20,293 nucleotides of DNA from Candidatus Nitrosopumilus sp. (GCA_011055585.1 DRGT01000175.1:1-20293); one strand, 5' to 3'; counted from the stretch's first letter, positions 1 through 7,510 are shown. The notes: generated by a model from the letters alone, not told the origin. Translations and numbers: made by a program.

Positions 1-60
1 AATCCCATCCGGTCCATCATTAATACTAATATCTTATGACAGTTTGAGTATTAGGGGGAA

Positions 61-459
61 ATGAGTACAGGAAAATCATTATCAGAAATTCTAGTAAAAG
101 ACATTATGACAAAAGCTCTAATTTCAGTAGAACCTGGAACAACTGTTTTTCAAGTAGCAAAGATGATGGAGCATGGAGGAATTGGAGCAGTACTGGTCAA
201 AAAAGATGGTACTACATCAGGGATAATTACTGATAGGGATTTTGCGATAAAAATTGCTACACAAAAACTTCCTTTAGAAACTCCAGTCGATAAGGTTACA
301 TCATATCCTTTGCAAACAATAAACTCTAGTGAAACAATTTTGACTGCAGCAGTTCAAATGTCATCAAAAAAAATTCGTAAACTTGCAGTAGTTGAAGATG
401 GTAAAATTGTTGGAATTATTACTTCGACAGACTTGGTAAATCAATTAGCAAAGAAATAG
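61..459 (+). CDS. CBS domain-pair protein
   Basis: A 132-residue protein made almost entirely of two CBS domains, roughly residues 9-66 and 76-131. Each has the usual pattern: a VKDIMT-type lead-in, a hydrophobic helix, then a strand and turn (SGIITDRDF in the first, VGIITSTDL in the second). CBS pairs form a Bateman module that binds adenine nucleotides or other small ligands. With no catalytic domain attached, it probably acts as a soluble cytoplasmic energy or ligand sensor for an unknown partner. A TATA-like stretch around base 35 lies about 26 bases before the ATG, and a GGGGG run just before the start could serve as a ribosome site. The gene converges on the TrmB-type gene, with 14 bases between their stops. 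The family call is secure; ligand and partner are unknown. Confidence 0.9.
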   Translation: MSTGKSLSEILVKDIMTKALISVEPGTTVFQVAKMMEHGGIGAVLVKKDGTTSGIITDRDFAIKIATQKLPLETPVDKVTSYPLQTINSSETILTAAVQMSSKKIRKLAVVEDGKIVGIITSTDLVNQLAKK

Positions 460-473
460 TTTGAAAAACTGTT

Positions 474-1310
474 CTATTGAAAAATGGGTTTTGATTTAGA
501 CCACAAATTCTTGAATAATAGAATGTTTGAATAAATCATAGATTCAGAATTTGTCCAAAATGCTGTAACTTCTTTATTCGTATCATTTGCCTTCTTGACA
601 AATAGGATCATTTCCTTTTCATCTTTAATGAGGAAACAAAGATTATCTTTTACACCCGCAGGTAGCTTTTTGACCTTTGATTTTTCAATTTCATCAAAAA
701 TATACCATGATTTTTCTGATGCGGCAGTAAGAAATTTGAAGTCAACAGAATTATTCTCAAATGCATCTAGAAAATTTGCATGATAAAATCTCAAAAAGTC
801 CTTCTCACAACCTAAAATTAGGAATTCGTTTTCAGCACGAGAAATCATGTCTATGATTTTGCTATTTACTTGATTACCACCTCTTAGTGTCTGAAATTTT
901 TCTTCTTGCTCAGTTAGTCCTTTTCCCATATTTGGGATGCTAGACCAGAGTTTTTTTAGAATGGGTTCTGATTTTTTCAAAGAGTTTAGTCTTTCTGATT
1001 CTGCATTTACTAGGGCAAAGATAGCTTTATCAAGTGGGACACTAGAAAACTTTGTTGGATGATCAAAACTTGCTAGAATCATTCCTTTGTTTTGAAGGGC
1101 AGTTAATAGATGATAGGTTTCTGTTCTTGGCATTTGTAAGCTTCTGCTAATTTCAATGGCTGTTTTTGAGCCAAATTTTCCAAGATAGAAAAACACTTTT
1201 ACTTGATTTTGTGTCATGCCAAATTTTTGAAGTTCATCTCTAATCTCTTCGTATTTTTCTACATCGATTGGACAATTGCCAAATATGAGTTTCTTAGTGG
1301 TCATTCCCAT
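474..1310 (-). CDS. TrmB-family transcriptional regulator
   Basis: A 278-residue protein. Residues about 25-95 form a winged helix (FGMTQNQVKVFFYLGKFG, then the recognition helix region RSLQMPRTETYHLLTALQNKGMI), as in TrmB-type regulators. A helical linker follows (about 95-122), and the C-terminal half (about 135-278) resembles the effector-binding domain, with NEFLILGCEKDF and a terminal FKNLW. TrmB proteins are archaeal DNA-binding regulators, often of sugar or metabolic genes; the effector cannot be told here. Two in-frame ATGs lie at 1308-1310 and 1302-1304. A TATA-like ATTTTTAAG (minus strand, 1335-1343) is about 29 bases upstream of the first, which favours it and a leaderless mRNA. 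A 10-base palindrome sits next to the TATA box and could be an autoregulatory operator (inference). Confidence 0.88.
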   Translation of the reverse strand: MGMTTKKLIFGNCPIDVEKYEEIRDELQKFGMTQNQVKVFFYLGKFGSKTAIEISRSLQMPRTETYHLLTALQNKGMILASFDHPTKFSSVPLDKAIFALVNAESERLNSLKKSEPILKKLWSSIPNMGKGLTEQEEKFQTLRGGNQVNSKIIDMISRAENEFLILGCEKDFLRFYHANFLDAFENNSVDFKFLTAASEKSWYIFDEIEKSKVKKLPAGVKDNLCFLIKDEKEMILFVKKANDTNKEVTAFWTNSESMIYSNILLFKNLWSKSKPIFQ

Positions 1311-1334
1311 AACTGGAAAAAAGCTGATCTATGT

Positions 1335-1354
1335 CTTAAAAATGTGATCGATCA
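1335..1354 (-). promoter_or_regulatory. Promoter and palindromic operator candidate of the TrmB-type gene
   Basis: On the minus strand the perfect 10-base palindrome TGATCGATCA (1345-1354) is followed directly by the TATA-like ATTTTTAAG (1335-1343), centred about 29 bases upstream of the ATG at 1310. A dyad overlapping the BRE/TATA region is the usual place for an archaeal repressor site. The spacing is read from the sequence; autoregulation is inferred. Confidence 0.5.
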
Positions 1355-1450
1355 AGTGTATACTATTAACTACAAATGATTACAATTAATTCAAACTACA
1401 TCAAATTACTCATACCAAAAAATTTTTTGTTATCTTTCAAATATTTTTAA

Positions 1451-2065
1451 TTATGCTTTAATCACTTGTAAAATTGAGCTATTCTTAATTGTATTTTTTT
1501 TCATTTGAACTTTAATCTTAACATGGTTTTTTTCAATTTCGATGCTAATGTTTCTAAACAAGGTTTCATATTTTGTGACTTTTTTTCCATCTGGCGTTAT
1601 TGATTGTCCGTTTGGAATTAGTAAACCAACATCAATCAAGGAATTGATTTTTCTATATCCTGAAGTTTGTGGAATTTTACAATTTTTTAGAATATCTGCA
1701 ATAATACGAGGTTTATCCAAAACTGAGTTCAAAATAGCTTTTTCATCATGATCGCCAAAGGACTCTAAGATTATTCTAGCTAATTCTTGTTCCTGAATTG
1801 TAATCCATTCGGCATTGGTGTTTTTGGCTTTTTCCAATTTGACTAAGTTTTGTAAGAATTTGGTTTCTAGACCATCTGCACCAGCACCGAAAAACTCTCG
1901 CAGAACACTGTCAAATTTGTTAAAATCTTTAATTGCAGGCACTAAGCTCATTCCATGTCTTTCAATTAATCGCTCTTCAATTTTATTTAGTGTTTTTTTT
2001 CCTAGATTTTCTTCAATTGTTTTTCTTAATGAGGGGACTAGAAAGTTGTCCATACCATTTTGCAT
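1451..2065 (-). CDS. Winged-helix protein resembling NitrOD5-type thaumarchaeal proteins
   Basis: A 204-residue soluble protein in two parts. Residues about 5-75 are helical and end in REFFGAGADGLE, resembling the N-terminal domain annotated as NitrOD5 in ammonia-oxidising archaea (recalled, not searched). Residues about 95-190 look like a winged helix: a helix (KPRIIADILKN), a turn and second helix (IPQTSGYRKINSLIDVGLL), then a wing (TPDGKKVTKYETLF) and C-terminal strands. It is probably a transcription regulator or signalling output protein. The ATG at 2065 lies 25 bases after a clear TATA box, so the first Met is preferred over M5. It runs in the same direction as the TrmB-type gene 140 bases further on. 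A palindromic A/T tract around 1416-1430 in that gap gives a T run on this strand and may end transcription. Confidence 0.75.
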   Translation of the reverse strand: MQNGMDNFLVPSLRKTIEENLGKKTLNKIEERLIERHGMSLVPAIKDFNKFDSVLREFFGAGADGLETKFLQNLVKLEKAKNTNAEWITIQEQELARIILESFGDHDEKAILNSVLDKPRIIADILKNCKIPQTSGYRKINSLIDVGLLIPNGQSITPDGKKVTKYETLFRNISIEIEKNHVKIKVQMKKNTIKNSSILQVIKA

Positions 2066-2087
2066 GAAAAATGTAATACAATGTAAT

Positions 2088-2094
2088 CTATAAA
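2088..2094 (-). promoter_or_regulatory. TATA box of the NitrOD5-like gene
   Basis: TTTATAG on the minus strand is centred about 26 bases upstream of the ATG at 2065, the spacing expected for a leaderless archaeal transcript. Between it and the start, ATGTAAT occurs twice at a 10-base interval on the plus strand (2071-2077 and 2081-2087), one helical turn apart, which could be a protein-binding site. Confidence 0.6.
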
Positions 2095-2374
2095 GTGGCG
2101 GTTATCACTATTAGCTACAGACAGATCCCTTCAAAAAAACATTTTTTCAAAAAAAATTCTTGTCATTTCCAAATATGACAAACAGTTTACTGATTTTTTA
2201 TTTTTTAAACATGGTTTTAAAAAAAAATTACGCATAGAATTGTTATTTTTAATTACAAGTAACTACAACGTAAAGTGTTGTAGTAATAAGTATGTAATTA
2301 TAAAAGACGTCCAAAGCATTTTTACCAAAAGTGGTAATAAGTAAATAGAAGTTGATCGCTATATTACTAAGAAA
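2095..2374. promoter_or_regulatory. Divergent intergenic region with nested inverted repeats
   Basis: About 280 bases between the NitrOD5-like gene (minus) and the ribbon-helix-helix gene (plus). Three symmetric sites are visible. TAATTAC at 2250-2256 pairs with GTAATTA at 2294-2300. Nested inside, ACTACAAC at 2262-2269 pairs with GTTGTAGT at 2277-2284, the two dyads being almost coaxial. A separate dyad, TTACCA at 2322-2327 with TGGTAA at 2332-2337, lies about 40 bases before the plus-strand start. Ribbon-helix-helix proteins commonly bind short palindromes or tandem dyads near their own promoter, so these are operator candidates. The part from about 2120 to 2245 is A/T-rich with long A and T runs and holds no recognisable gene. 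Confidence 0.5.
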
Positions 2375-2932
2375 ATGGCAGTAGATTACATGACACAAGT
2401 AATGAAAAAAACAGAAATTATTTCAATTAGAATGGATTCTAACCTTAGTAGTCAACTACATAAAAAAAGTGAAGAGCAAAAAGTTAGTCTTAATACTTTG
2501 ATTAACAACATGCTTGATAAACAAGTACATTGGTATGATATAACTAACGAAATTGGTTGGGTAAGCATTTTCAGAACTACGTTTAAAGAACTAATGGATT
2601 CAATTTCAAAAGAAAAAGCCATAAAGATTGGTCAAACTGTAGGAAAAGATGATCTTCAAAACTCTATCAATTATTTTTATGGAAAAATAGATCTAACTAC
2701 TGTCTTGGATTTGCTAAAGCGTAGATTTCAAACTATGAAGGTACAATTTAGACAAATTTCACATAATGGAATAGAGAAAATCATCATTCAGCATGACCTA
2801 GGTAAAAATTGGCCACATCTCATAGTTTCAGAATTAAACGAGCTACTTAATGAGATAGGGTATAGAATCATAAATGATGCGTACAACAAACGAGGATTTT
2901 CCTTCCAGATCATTTCAATTAGAGATGATTAA
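2375..2932 (+). CDS. Ribbon-helix-helix DNA-binding protein with conserved-looking C-terminal domain
   Basis: A 185-residue protein. Residues about 12-50 fit a ribbon-helix-helix (CopG/Arc-like) fold: a beta strand EIISIRMD, a helix LSSQLHKKSEEQ, then VSLNTLINNMLDKQV. The rest (about 55-185) is a mixed alpha/beta domain that I do not recognise; it contains a GWVSIFRTTFKELM segment and a predicted strand IEKIIIQHDLG. The build suggests a dimeric transcription factor with a C-terminal sensor or oligomerisation domain. ATG codons at 2375, 2390 and 2402 are all in frame before the first strand and no feature clearly separates them; the first is used here. The palindromes upstream suggest autoregulation (inference). 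Target genes are unknown. Confidence 0.78.
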   Translation: MAVDYMTQVMKKTEIISIRMDSNLSSQLHKKSEEQKVSLNTLINNMLDKQVHWYDITNEIGWVSIFRTTFKELMDSISKEKAIKIGQTVGKDDLQNSINYFYGKIDLTTVLDLLKRRFQTMKVQFRQISHNGIEKIIIQHDLGKNWPHLIVSELNELLNEIGYRIINDAYNKRGFSFQIISIRDD

Positions 2933-3073
2933 ATTTTCAACTAGACAAAGTTCCTCAAATCTTCAATTAATTTCAAAATTTGTATTAATTTCAGCTTGAA
3001 TTATTGGACGAAAATTTATGAACTTTACAAACATGATAGACCAATTGATTTTAGTTATAATTAATGAAAAATA

Positions 3074-3382
3074 TTATAGTTTCTTAGAAGTTTTTGTGTG
3101 AAATTCTTCTAAAGTTTGTTCTAATCTTTGCTTTCTACGCTTCTGAATTAGACTGTACACAATCATTCCGACATTAATTATTGAAACAATTTCAATTAGA
3201 TCAACTCCATAAAGTAAAAAGTCTAAAGCTGGATGTAGTCTTGAAATAAGACCATACTCAAGGTAAAGATCCGCATTCCAAACCATGTGTGGAATTTGAA
3301 TGAATTGAATTATTGCAATTATGATTATACTTCCTAGAATTTTATTTTCATACCAGGTCCAAAATCTTTTCCACACATTCAT
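3074..3382 (-). CDS. Small two-helix membrane protein, function unknown
   Basis: A 102-residue protein with two likely membrane segments, about residues 15-35 (ILGSIIIIAIIQFIQIP) and 52-82 (LDFLLYGVDLIEIVSIINVGMIVYSL), followed by a strongly basic tail (QKRRKQRLEQ) that would lie in the cytoplasm by the positive-inside rule. The short amphipathic N-terminus MNVWKRFWTWYENK may lie on the membrane surface. No family is recognised. The ATG at 3382 is preceded, about 26 bases upstream, by a TATA-like GTTTAAGTA (minus strand, 3404-3412), which supports the start and a leaderless mRNA. The gene is transcribed divergently from the UBP zinc-finger gene. Confidence 0.7.
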   Translation of the reverse strand: MNVWKRFWTWYENKILGSIIIIAIIQFIQIPHMVWNADLYLEYGLISRLHPALDFLLYGVDLIEIVSIINVGMIVYSLIQKRRKQRLEQTLEEFHTKTSKKL

Positions 3383-3497
3383 ACAAATTTTTTATTTTTG
3401 GAATACTTAAACAACTCGAAAATTAGTAAAAACTAATTAGACCAAACTAACTTTTTCAAGCCTAAAAATTTCTTAATTTTGTTAAGCTTAGATAACA

Positions 3498-3505
3498 TTT
3501 TAAAA
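3498..3505 (+). promoter_or_regulatory. TATA box of the UBP zinc-finger gene
   Basis: TTTTAAAA is centred about 26 bases upstream of the ATG at 3527. This spacing decides between that ATG and an upstream in-frame TTG at 3479, which would lie before the promoter. Confidence 0.6.
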
Positions 3506-3526
3506 TTACAAAATTCTTTGATTTGT

Positions 3527-3781
3527 ATGACAAATGAATGCGAGCATTTTTCTCAAGCAAAAAATGTCTCACAAAAAACTAAAGGATGTGAAGAATGTGA
3601 AAAAGAACATTTACCTTGGGTAGCAATTAGAATGTGCCTTACTTGTGGACATGTTGGTTGTTGTGATTCTTCAGTAGGACGTCATGCTACAAAGCATTTT
3701 GAAGAAACTGGACATCCTATCATGGAAGCAGTGCACGATCACCCATGGAAATGGTGCTATGTTCACAAAGATTACTACTGA
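3527..3781 (+). CDS. UBP-type (BUZ) zinc-finger protein
   Basis: An 84-residue protein that is essentially one zf-UBP domain. Candidate zinc ligands in order are C5, H7, C21, C24, C37, C40, H42, C45 and C46, H53, H57, H63, H70 and C77, including the family signature CLTCGHVGCC and the RHATKHFEETGHP block. In eukaryotes this domain binds the free C-terminal Gly-Gly of ubiquitin in deubiquitinases and HDAC6. Here it stands alone in an archaeon, so the ligand is unknown; a ubiquitin-like modifier or another free C-terminus is an inference only. An in-frame TTG at 3479 would add 16 residues unlike the family, and the TATA box position argues for ATG 3527. It forms a single-gene unit. Confidence 0.88.
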   Translation: MTNECEHFSQAKNVSQKTKGCEECEKEHLPWVAIRMCLTCGHVGCCDSSVGRHATKHFEETGHPIMEAVHDHPWKWCYVHKDYY

Positions 3782-3892
3782 GACTAGATCAAATTGTATT
3801 GCACATAGAAAAGTTAAGGAATCTCAGAGGGCAGGGCATGGGCGATAAGACTTGGTATAGAACACACAATTTGTAATTATCATCTCAATTGA

Positions 3893-3900
3893 TTTTTTAA
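3893..3900 (+). promoter_or_regulatory. TATA box of the oligoendopeptidase gene
   Basis: TTTTTTAA lies about 28 bases upstream of the TTG at 3925 and supports that TTG as the start of a leaderless message. Confidence 0.5.
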
Positions 3901-3924
3901 TAGTCAAAAATAAACTGATTCGAT

Positions 3925-5694
3925 TTGAAGAAATACGGGCTTGGAAAATGGGACCTTTCAGATTTAGTAAAGAATCCAAAAAGTCCTGCATTTGAAAAGC
4001 AAATTAAACTTGTAGAAAAAAAGGCAAAGCAGTTTGAGAAAATTAAGTTAAAACTTGACCCAAAAATGCCTCAGAAAGAATTCTTTGGCATACTGCATGA
4101 TTTAGAGGATATTTCAGAGAAAATGAGTATTGTTGGAGGGTATGCTTCTTTGTCATATGCATCAGATACTCAGTCTGATGAAGCAACATCATTGATGACT
4201 AGAATGTCAAAACTTGGTTCTGAGATTTCAAATAGAGTTTTGTTTTTTGATCTTTGGTGGAAAAGAGTTGTAGATGAAAAAAATGTAAAACGATTGATTA
4301 AAAATTCTGGTGAATTCTCACAATATCTAACTCATAAGCGCCTTTTAGCAAAATATTCTCTAACAGAGCCTGAAGAGAGAATCATCAACACATTAGATGT
4401 TACTGGCATCACAGCACTGGTAAAATTGTATGATAAAATTACTAATGCATTTGAATATCAAGTAAAAATTCATTCAAAAACTAAAAAGATGACTAGGGAA
4501 GAATTAACCAGTCGAGTACGTAGTCCAAAATCAAAAGTTCGTGAAGCTGCTTACAAATCATTATTTTCAAAATTTAAAGAAAACAAGGGAGTTCTTGGCG
4601 AAATTTATCAAAATATTGTTCTTAATTGGAAAGATGAAGGAATTGAAATCAGAGGCTATCCATCTCCAATTACAATGAGAAATGTTGGAAATGATATAGA
4701 TGATAAAACCATAACATCTCTTCTTGAGGTATGCAAGAAAAATGCTCCTGTCTTTCAAAAATTCTTTTTACAAAAAGCAAAGATGATTGGAATGAAAAAC
4801 CTAAGACGGTATGATCTTTATGCGCCATCGGTAAAAATCAAAGAGAAAAACTATCCATATGACAAATCAGTAAAACTTGTTTTTGAGTCGCTAGAAAAAT
4901 TCAGTCCTAAACTCTCAAATTTTGCAAAAAAAGTTTTTGCAGAAAATCATGTTGATTCATCAAATCGCCCTGGAAAAAGAGATGGAGCATTTTGTAGTAC
5001 ATTATCTCCAAAAATCACTCCGTATCTACTTGTGAATTTTACTGGAAAAACAAAAGATGTGTTCACCCTTGCTCATGAACTAGGTCATGCGGTTCACAGC
5101 CAAGCGGCTTCAGACAAATCCATACTTGTTTCAGATGCACCATTGCCATTAGCTGAAACAGCCTCTACCTTTTCGGAATTATTACTCTATGATAATCTAG
5201 CAGATGAAATTTCTGATGATGAAAAAAGGTTGATGCTATCTGAAAAGATTGATGACCTTTACGCATCAATTATGAGGCAAGCATTTTTCACTTTATTTGA
5301 GGTTGAGGCTCATAAACAAATTGCAAATTCTACGACAGTTGACGAGTTATCAAAGACTTACTTTAAAAACTTGCAAGTGCAGTTTGGAAATTCTATAAAA
5401 ATAACTGATGATTTTGCCTTGGAATGGTCCTGCATTCCTCACTTTTATCATACTCCTTTCTATTGCTATGCCTATTCCTTTGGAAACTTGTTAGCACTTT
5501 CATTGTTTCAAAGATACAAAAACGAAGGAAAGGACTTTGTTTCTTCTTATATCAACATCTTGGCTGCGGGAGGAGCTGAAAAACCTGAAACACTGTTATC
5601 AAAGTATGGAATTGATATTCGTTCACCAAAATTCTGGCAGGATGGATTTGATTACATAAAAGAACAAGTTAATTCATTGTCGAAATTAAACTGA
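3925..5694 (+). CDS. pepF: M3-family oligoendopeptidase (PepF-like)
   Basis: A 589-residue zinc metallopeptidase of family M3, the usual length for oligoendopeptidase F. It carries the HExxH zinc site as HELGH at residues 384-388, with E385 catalytic, and the third zinc ligand is probably E411 in AETASTFSE. Near the C-terminus HFYHTPFYCYAYSFG matches the substrate-binding His/Tyr block of PepF. The N-terminal half is the helical lobe that restricts the deep cleft to short peptides. There is no signal peptide, so it should act in the cytoplasm on peptides released by other proteases. The start is TTG, chosen because a TATA box sits about 28 bases before it and the sequence opens with KKYGLGKWDLSDL as in homologues. 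No operon partner is seen on either side. Confidence 0.95.
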   Translation: MKKYGLGKWDLSDLVKNPKSPAFEKQIKLVEKKAKQFEKIKLKLDPKMPQKEFFGILHDLEDISEKMSIVGGYASLSYASDTQSDEATSLMTRMSKLGSEISNRVLFFDLWWKRVVDEKNVKRLIKNSGEFSQYLTHKRLLAKYSLTEPEERIINTLDVTGITALVKLYDKITNAFEYQVKIHSKTKKMTREELTSRVRSPKSKVREAAYKSLFSKFKENKGVLGEIYQNIVLNWKDEGIEIRGYPSPITMRNVGNDIDDKTITSLLEVCKKNAPVFQKFFLQKAKMIGMKNLRRYDLYAPSVKIKEKNYPYDKSVKLVFESLEKFSPKLSNFAKKVFAENHVDSSNRPGKRDGAFCSTLSPKITPYLLVNFTGKTKDVFTLAHELGHAVHSQAASDKSILVSDAPLPLAETASTFSELLLYDNLADEISDDEKRLMLSEKIDDLYASIMRQAFFTLFEVEAHKQIANSTTVDELSKTYFKNLQVQFGNSIKITDDFALEWSCIPHFYHTPFYCYAYSFGNLLALSLFQRYKNEGKDFVSSYINILAAGGAEKPETLLSKYGIDIRSPKFWQDGFDYIKEQVNSLSKLN

Positions 5695-5714
5695 TTTTGA
5701 TTTTATAATAATAT

Positions 5715-5758
5715 GGGGCTGGCAGTCATACGCACAGACTGCCAGTCTTTTGTTCCCC
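5715..5758 (+). terminator. Strong GC-rich hairpin, possible terminator or structured RNA
   Basis: CTGGCAGTC (5719-5727) and GACTGCCAG (5737-5745) pair perfectly over 9 bases with a 9-base loop, followed at once by the T-rich TCTTTTGTT. It starts 20 bases after the peptidase stop, so it could end that transcript. Flanking GGGG (5715-5718) and CCCC (5755-5758) could close a longer outer stem around the T-rich stretch, and a smaller stem ATCG/CGAT follows at 5760-5775. That extra structure leaves open a small non-coding RNA. The GC content stands out in this AT-rich setting. Confidence 0.5.
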
Positions 5759-5842
5759 GATCGGTTTGAATCGATGTCATCAAAACACCAAATATTAGGA
5801 ATTTAAATCTTAGTTCTAATTTGAAAAAATCTTTGAATGAAG

Positions 5843-5848
5843 TTATAT
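5843..5848 (+). promoter_or_regulatory. TATA box of the 27-residue membrane ORF
   Basis: TTATAT is centred about 25.5 bases upstream of the ATG at 5871, the spacing seen at the other leaderless genes in this window. Confidence 0.5.
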
Positions 5849-5870
5849 GGCATTTTGAATAATTCAAGTT

Positions 5871-5954
5871 ATGATCTATGATATTTGGATCATGGGAGCC
5901 GTAGTAGTAGGAATTGTTGCATTTCTTGTAATACGTCGAATTAGAGAAGAATAG
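5871..5954 (+). CDS. Putative 27-residue single-helix membrane protein
   Basis: A very short ORF from ATG 5871 to TAG 5952-5954. Its product begins MIYDIWIMGAVVVG, continues as a hydrophobic stretch (residues about 6-21) and ends in IRRIREE, giving one membrane helix with a basic cytoplasmic end. The opposite-strand ORF across this region has no protein-like character. Support comes from the TATA-like box about 26 bases before the ATG and from the clean helix-plus-charged-tail pattern typical of small membrane proteins that regulate larger complexes. No homologue is recalled and the partner is unknown. The next gene starts about 50 bases downstream with its own TATA-like box. Confidence 0.5.
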   Translation: MIYDIWIMGAVVVGIVAFLVIRRIREE

Positions 5955-6004
5955 ACCAGTTTTAAAATTCAAGTTTTATTTAACAAAGAAAATTAAAGAA
6001 TCTA

Positions 6005-6256
6005 ATGTTAGAAACTAACGATGCTGTAAAGGTTTTAGAAACTATTGCCAAAAATCTAATTGGTGTTGGAAAAAATGCTTCAAATTTTCAAAAATTACCT
6101 GATAAATTTTGGGGATATTTTGCAAAAGGACATGATCAAAAAGGAAAGTTTGGCGTAATAGTGACCTATTCTGAAGAGGGTTCTGATGTTGATGAACTGA
6201 TTAAAATGTATGAGGAATGGGTTTCAAAAAACAAAACAGCACAAAAAAACAACTAA
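6005..6256 (+). CDS. Small hypothetical soluble protein
   Basis: An 83-residue protein of unknown function. It has an N-terminal helix (about residues 4-22, DAVKVLETIAKNLIGVGK), a central segment LPDKFWGYFAKGHDQKGKFGVIVTYS that looks like a strand pair, and a second helix SDVDELIKMYEEWVSK before a basic tail. It has no cysteines and no membrane segment. The length and clean codon usage support a real gene. The TATA-like TTTTATTTAA at 5974-5983 sits about 26 bases before the ATG, indicating independent leaderless transcription. I do not recognise a family. Confidence 0.7.
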   Translation: MLETNDAVKVLETIAKNLIGVGKNASNFQKLPDKFWGYFAKGHDQKGKFGVIVTYSEEGSDVDELIKMYEEWVSKNKTAQKNN

Positions 6257-6316
6257 AAACATTTCAAGTGATGTAAAAGAATCATTTCATAGATTCGTTA
6301 TCAGAATCGAGAAATT

Positions 6317-7510
6317 ATGGTAGTAACATTAATAATTTCACTTGAAAACGAGCACCTTGTGTATAAAATAATTGTGTTAATTGCAGTTATTGGATTTTCA
6401 TTTTACAATATTTCAGATGCTACTGCACAAGTACAATCGCCTCAACTTTCTACTTTTCAAGAAACCGCTCAAATTCTGATTGACAAACAAATTTCAAACA
6501 ATGTCATTGCTTCAATTACTCTTCAAAGTACAAGTAATCAGGAAATTCGAATTCCATCAGAGCTTGAGCAACAAATTCGAGAAAATGAAAGAATTATTGC
6601 GATAGTATTAACTAGTGAAAAACAATGTGTACTTGGAGTTTTGGATGAATCATGTATTATGATTAATGTCCTTAGAGATCCATCAGATAAAGGAATAATA
6701 GAGATTCAAGACAATACAAGAGAGATTGGTGATTCATTAATTGACACCATCAACGAGGTTTTTGATACTAATGCAGAATTTCATTCTGTTTATTTGCACC
6801 AAAGTGCTTTTGTGAATCAAGCGTTAGAGACATCTGGAGTAATATCTGGTAGAGGAACCGTTTCTGCAGTATATACCATGCCACTAGAAGATACTGAAAC
6901 GATGTACTCTAAAATTTCTGCATTGTTAATTCCACAAGTAATCAGAGATTCAGGTGGGTTTTATGAAACTGCTAAGCAATTGTCCTCAGAGCCCAAGTCA
7001 GCAATGACTTTTTCAATGATCACGAGAGAAAATTCATTTCTTTACCAGCTAAAGCTTTCAGTGTTTTATTCTAATGCTGCAAACATTGATGTTATTAGTC
7101 CATTAGAATTTTTGAAGATAGATTCTCTTCATAGATCAAATTATTTTGCAAATGGCTTTTATCCGCTCAATTCTATTTTGCATGTAGTAATTTTATCACC
7201 AGAATCAACTAATGTAAATGAAGTAAAAGGAAACATTATTCCTACTGAAGTTGTTGATGGGGAGAAAATTCCAACAGATCTTTCAATAAGTGGTTGGGTT
7301 TTTGATCCAGAGTCAGGTAACAAGATTGATGGAAGATATCTATTTGGTCAAGAATTTTCTGTTAGTAAAAATGAACTCGTTTTTACTTTGGGTTCTGCAA
7401 GCACTGAACAAGTTCTAGAACTTGATGAATCAATTATTGTTTTAATTATTGTGATTGCATCTAGTGCAGCAGCTGTATTTTTCTTGAAAGGATTCAAAAA
7501 GAAAGTTTAG
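6317..7510 (+). CDS. Exported protein with C-terminal membrane anchor, function unknown
   Basis: Up to 397 residues from the ATG at 6317. A signal peptide is visible as YKIIVLIAVIGFSFYNISDATAQ, with likely cleavage after TA in DATAQ. One C-terminal membrane helix (ESIIVLIIVIASSAAAVFFL) is followed by KGFKKKV. The 330 or so residues between would lie outside the cell, anchored by the tail. This ectodomain has one close Cys pair (QCVLGVLDESC) and no recognised catalytic motif. The start is uncertain: GTG at 6359 would give a more usual signal peptide beginning MYKIIVLIAVIG, and TTAATAAT at 6329-6336 lies about 26 bases before it. The gene converges on the arginine decarboxylase gene, the two overlapping by 4 bases at their stops. 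Confidence 0.75.
   Translation: MVVTLIISLENEHLVYKIIVLIAVIGFSFYNISDATAQVQSPQLSTFQETAQILIDKQISNNVIASITLQSTSNQEIRIPSELEQQIRENERIIAIVLTSEKQCVLGVLDESCIMINVLRDPSDKGIIEIQDNTREIGDSLIDTINEVFDTNAEFHSVYLHQSAFVNQALETSGVISGRGTVSAVYTMPLEDTETMYSKISALLIPQVIRDSGGFYETAKQLSSEPKSAMTFSMITRENSFLYQLKLSVFYSNAANIDVISPLEFLKIDSLHRSNYFANGFYPLNSILHVVILSPESTNVNEVKGNIIPTEVVDGEKIPTDLSISGWVFDPESGNKIDGRYLFGQEFSVSKNELVFTLGSASTEQVLELDESIIVLIIVIASSAAAVFFLKGFKKKV

Noticed and set aside
1..20. Possible start of a minus-strand gene (ATG-ATG at 20-15, reading MMDRMG)
   Set aside because: Only six codons are in the window and no clear promoter is visible; not enough to call a gene.
3790..3873. 8-base inverted repeat CAAATTGT/ACAATTTG enclosing a GC-richer stretch, with a short ORF ending GDKTWYRTHNL
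   Set aside because: The loop is long (68 bases) and the ORF is 12-25 codons with no supporting promoter or family; could be chance.
5759..5775. T-arm-like GGTTTGAATC suggesting a tRNA remnant
   Set aside because: No matching acceptor stem, D arm or anticodon arm can be built around it; the loop is 8 bases.
5703..5972. 89-codon minus-strand ORF opposite the hairpin and the 27-residue ORF
   Set aside because: Composition is not protein-like, it runs through the hairpin, and it has no promoter; judged a shadow.
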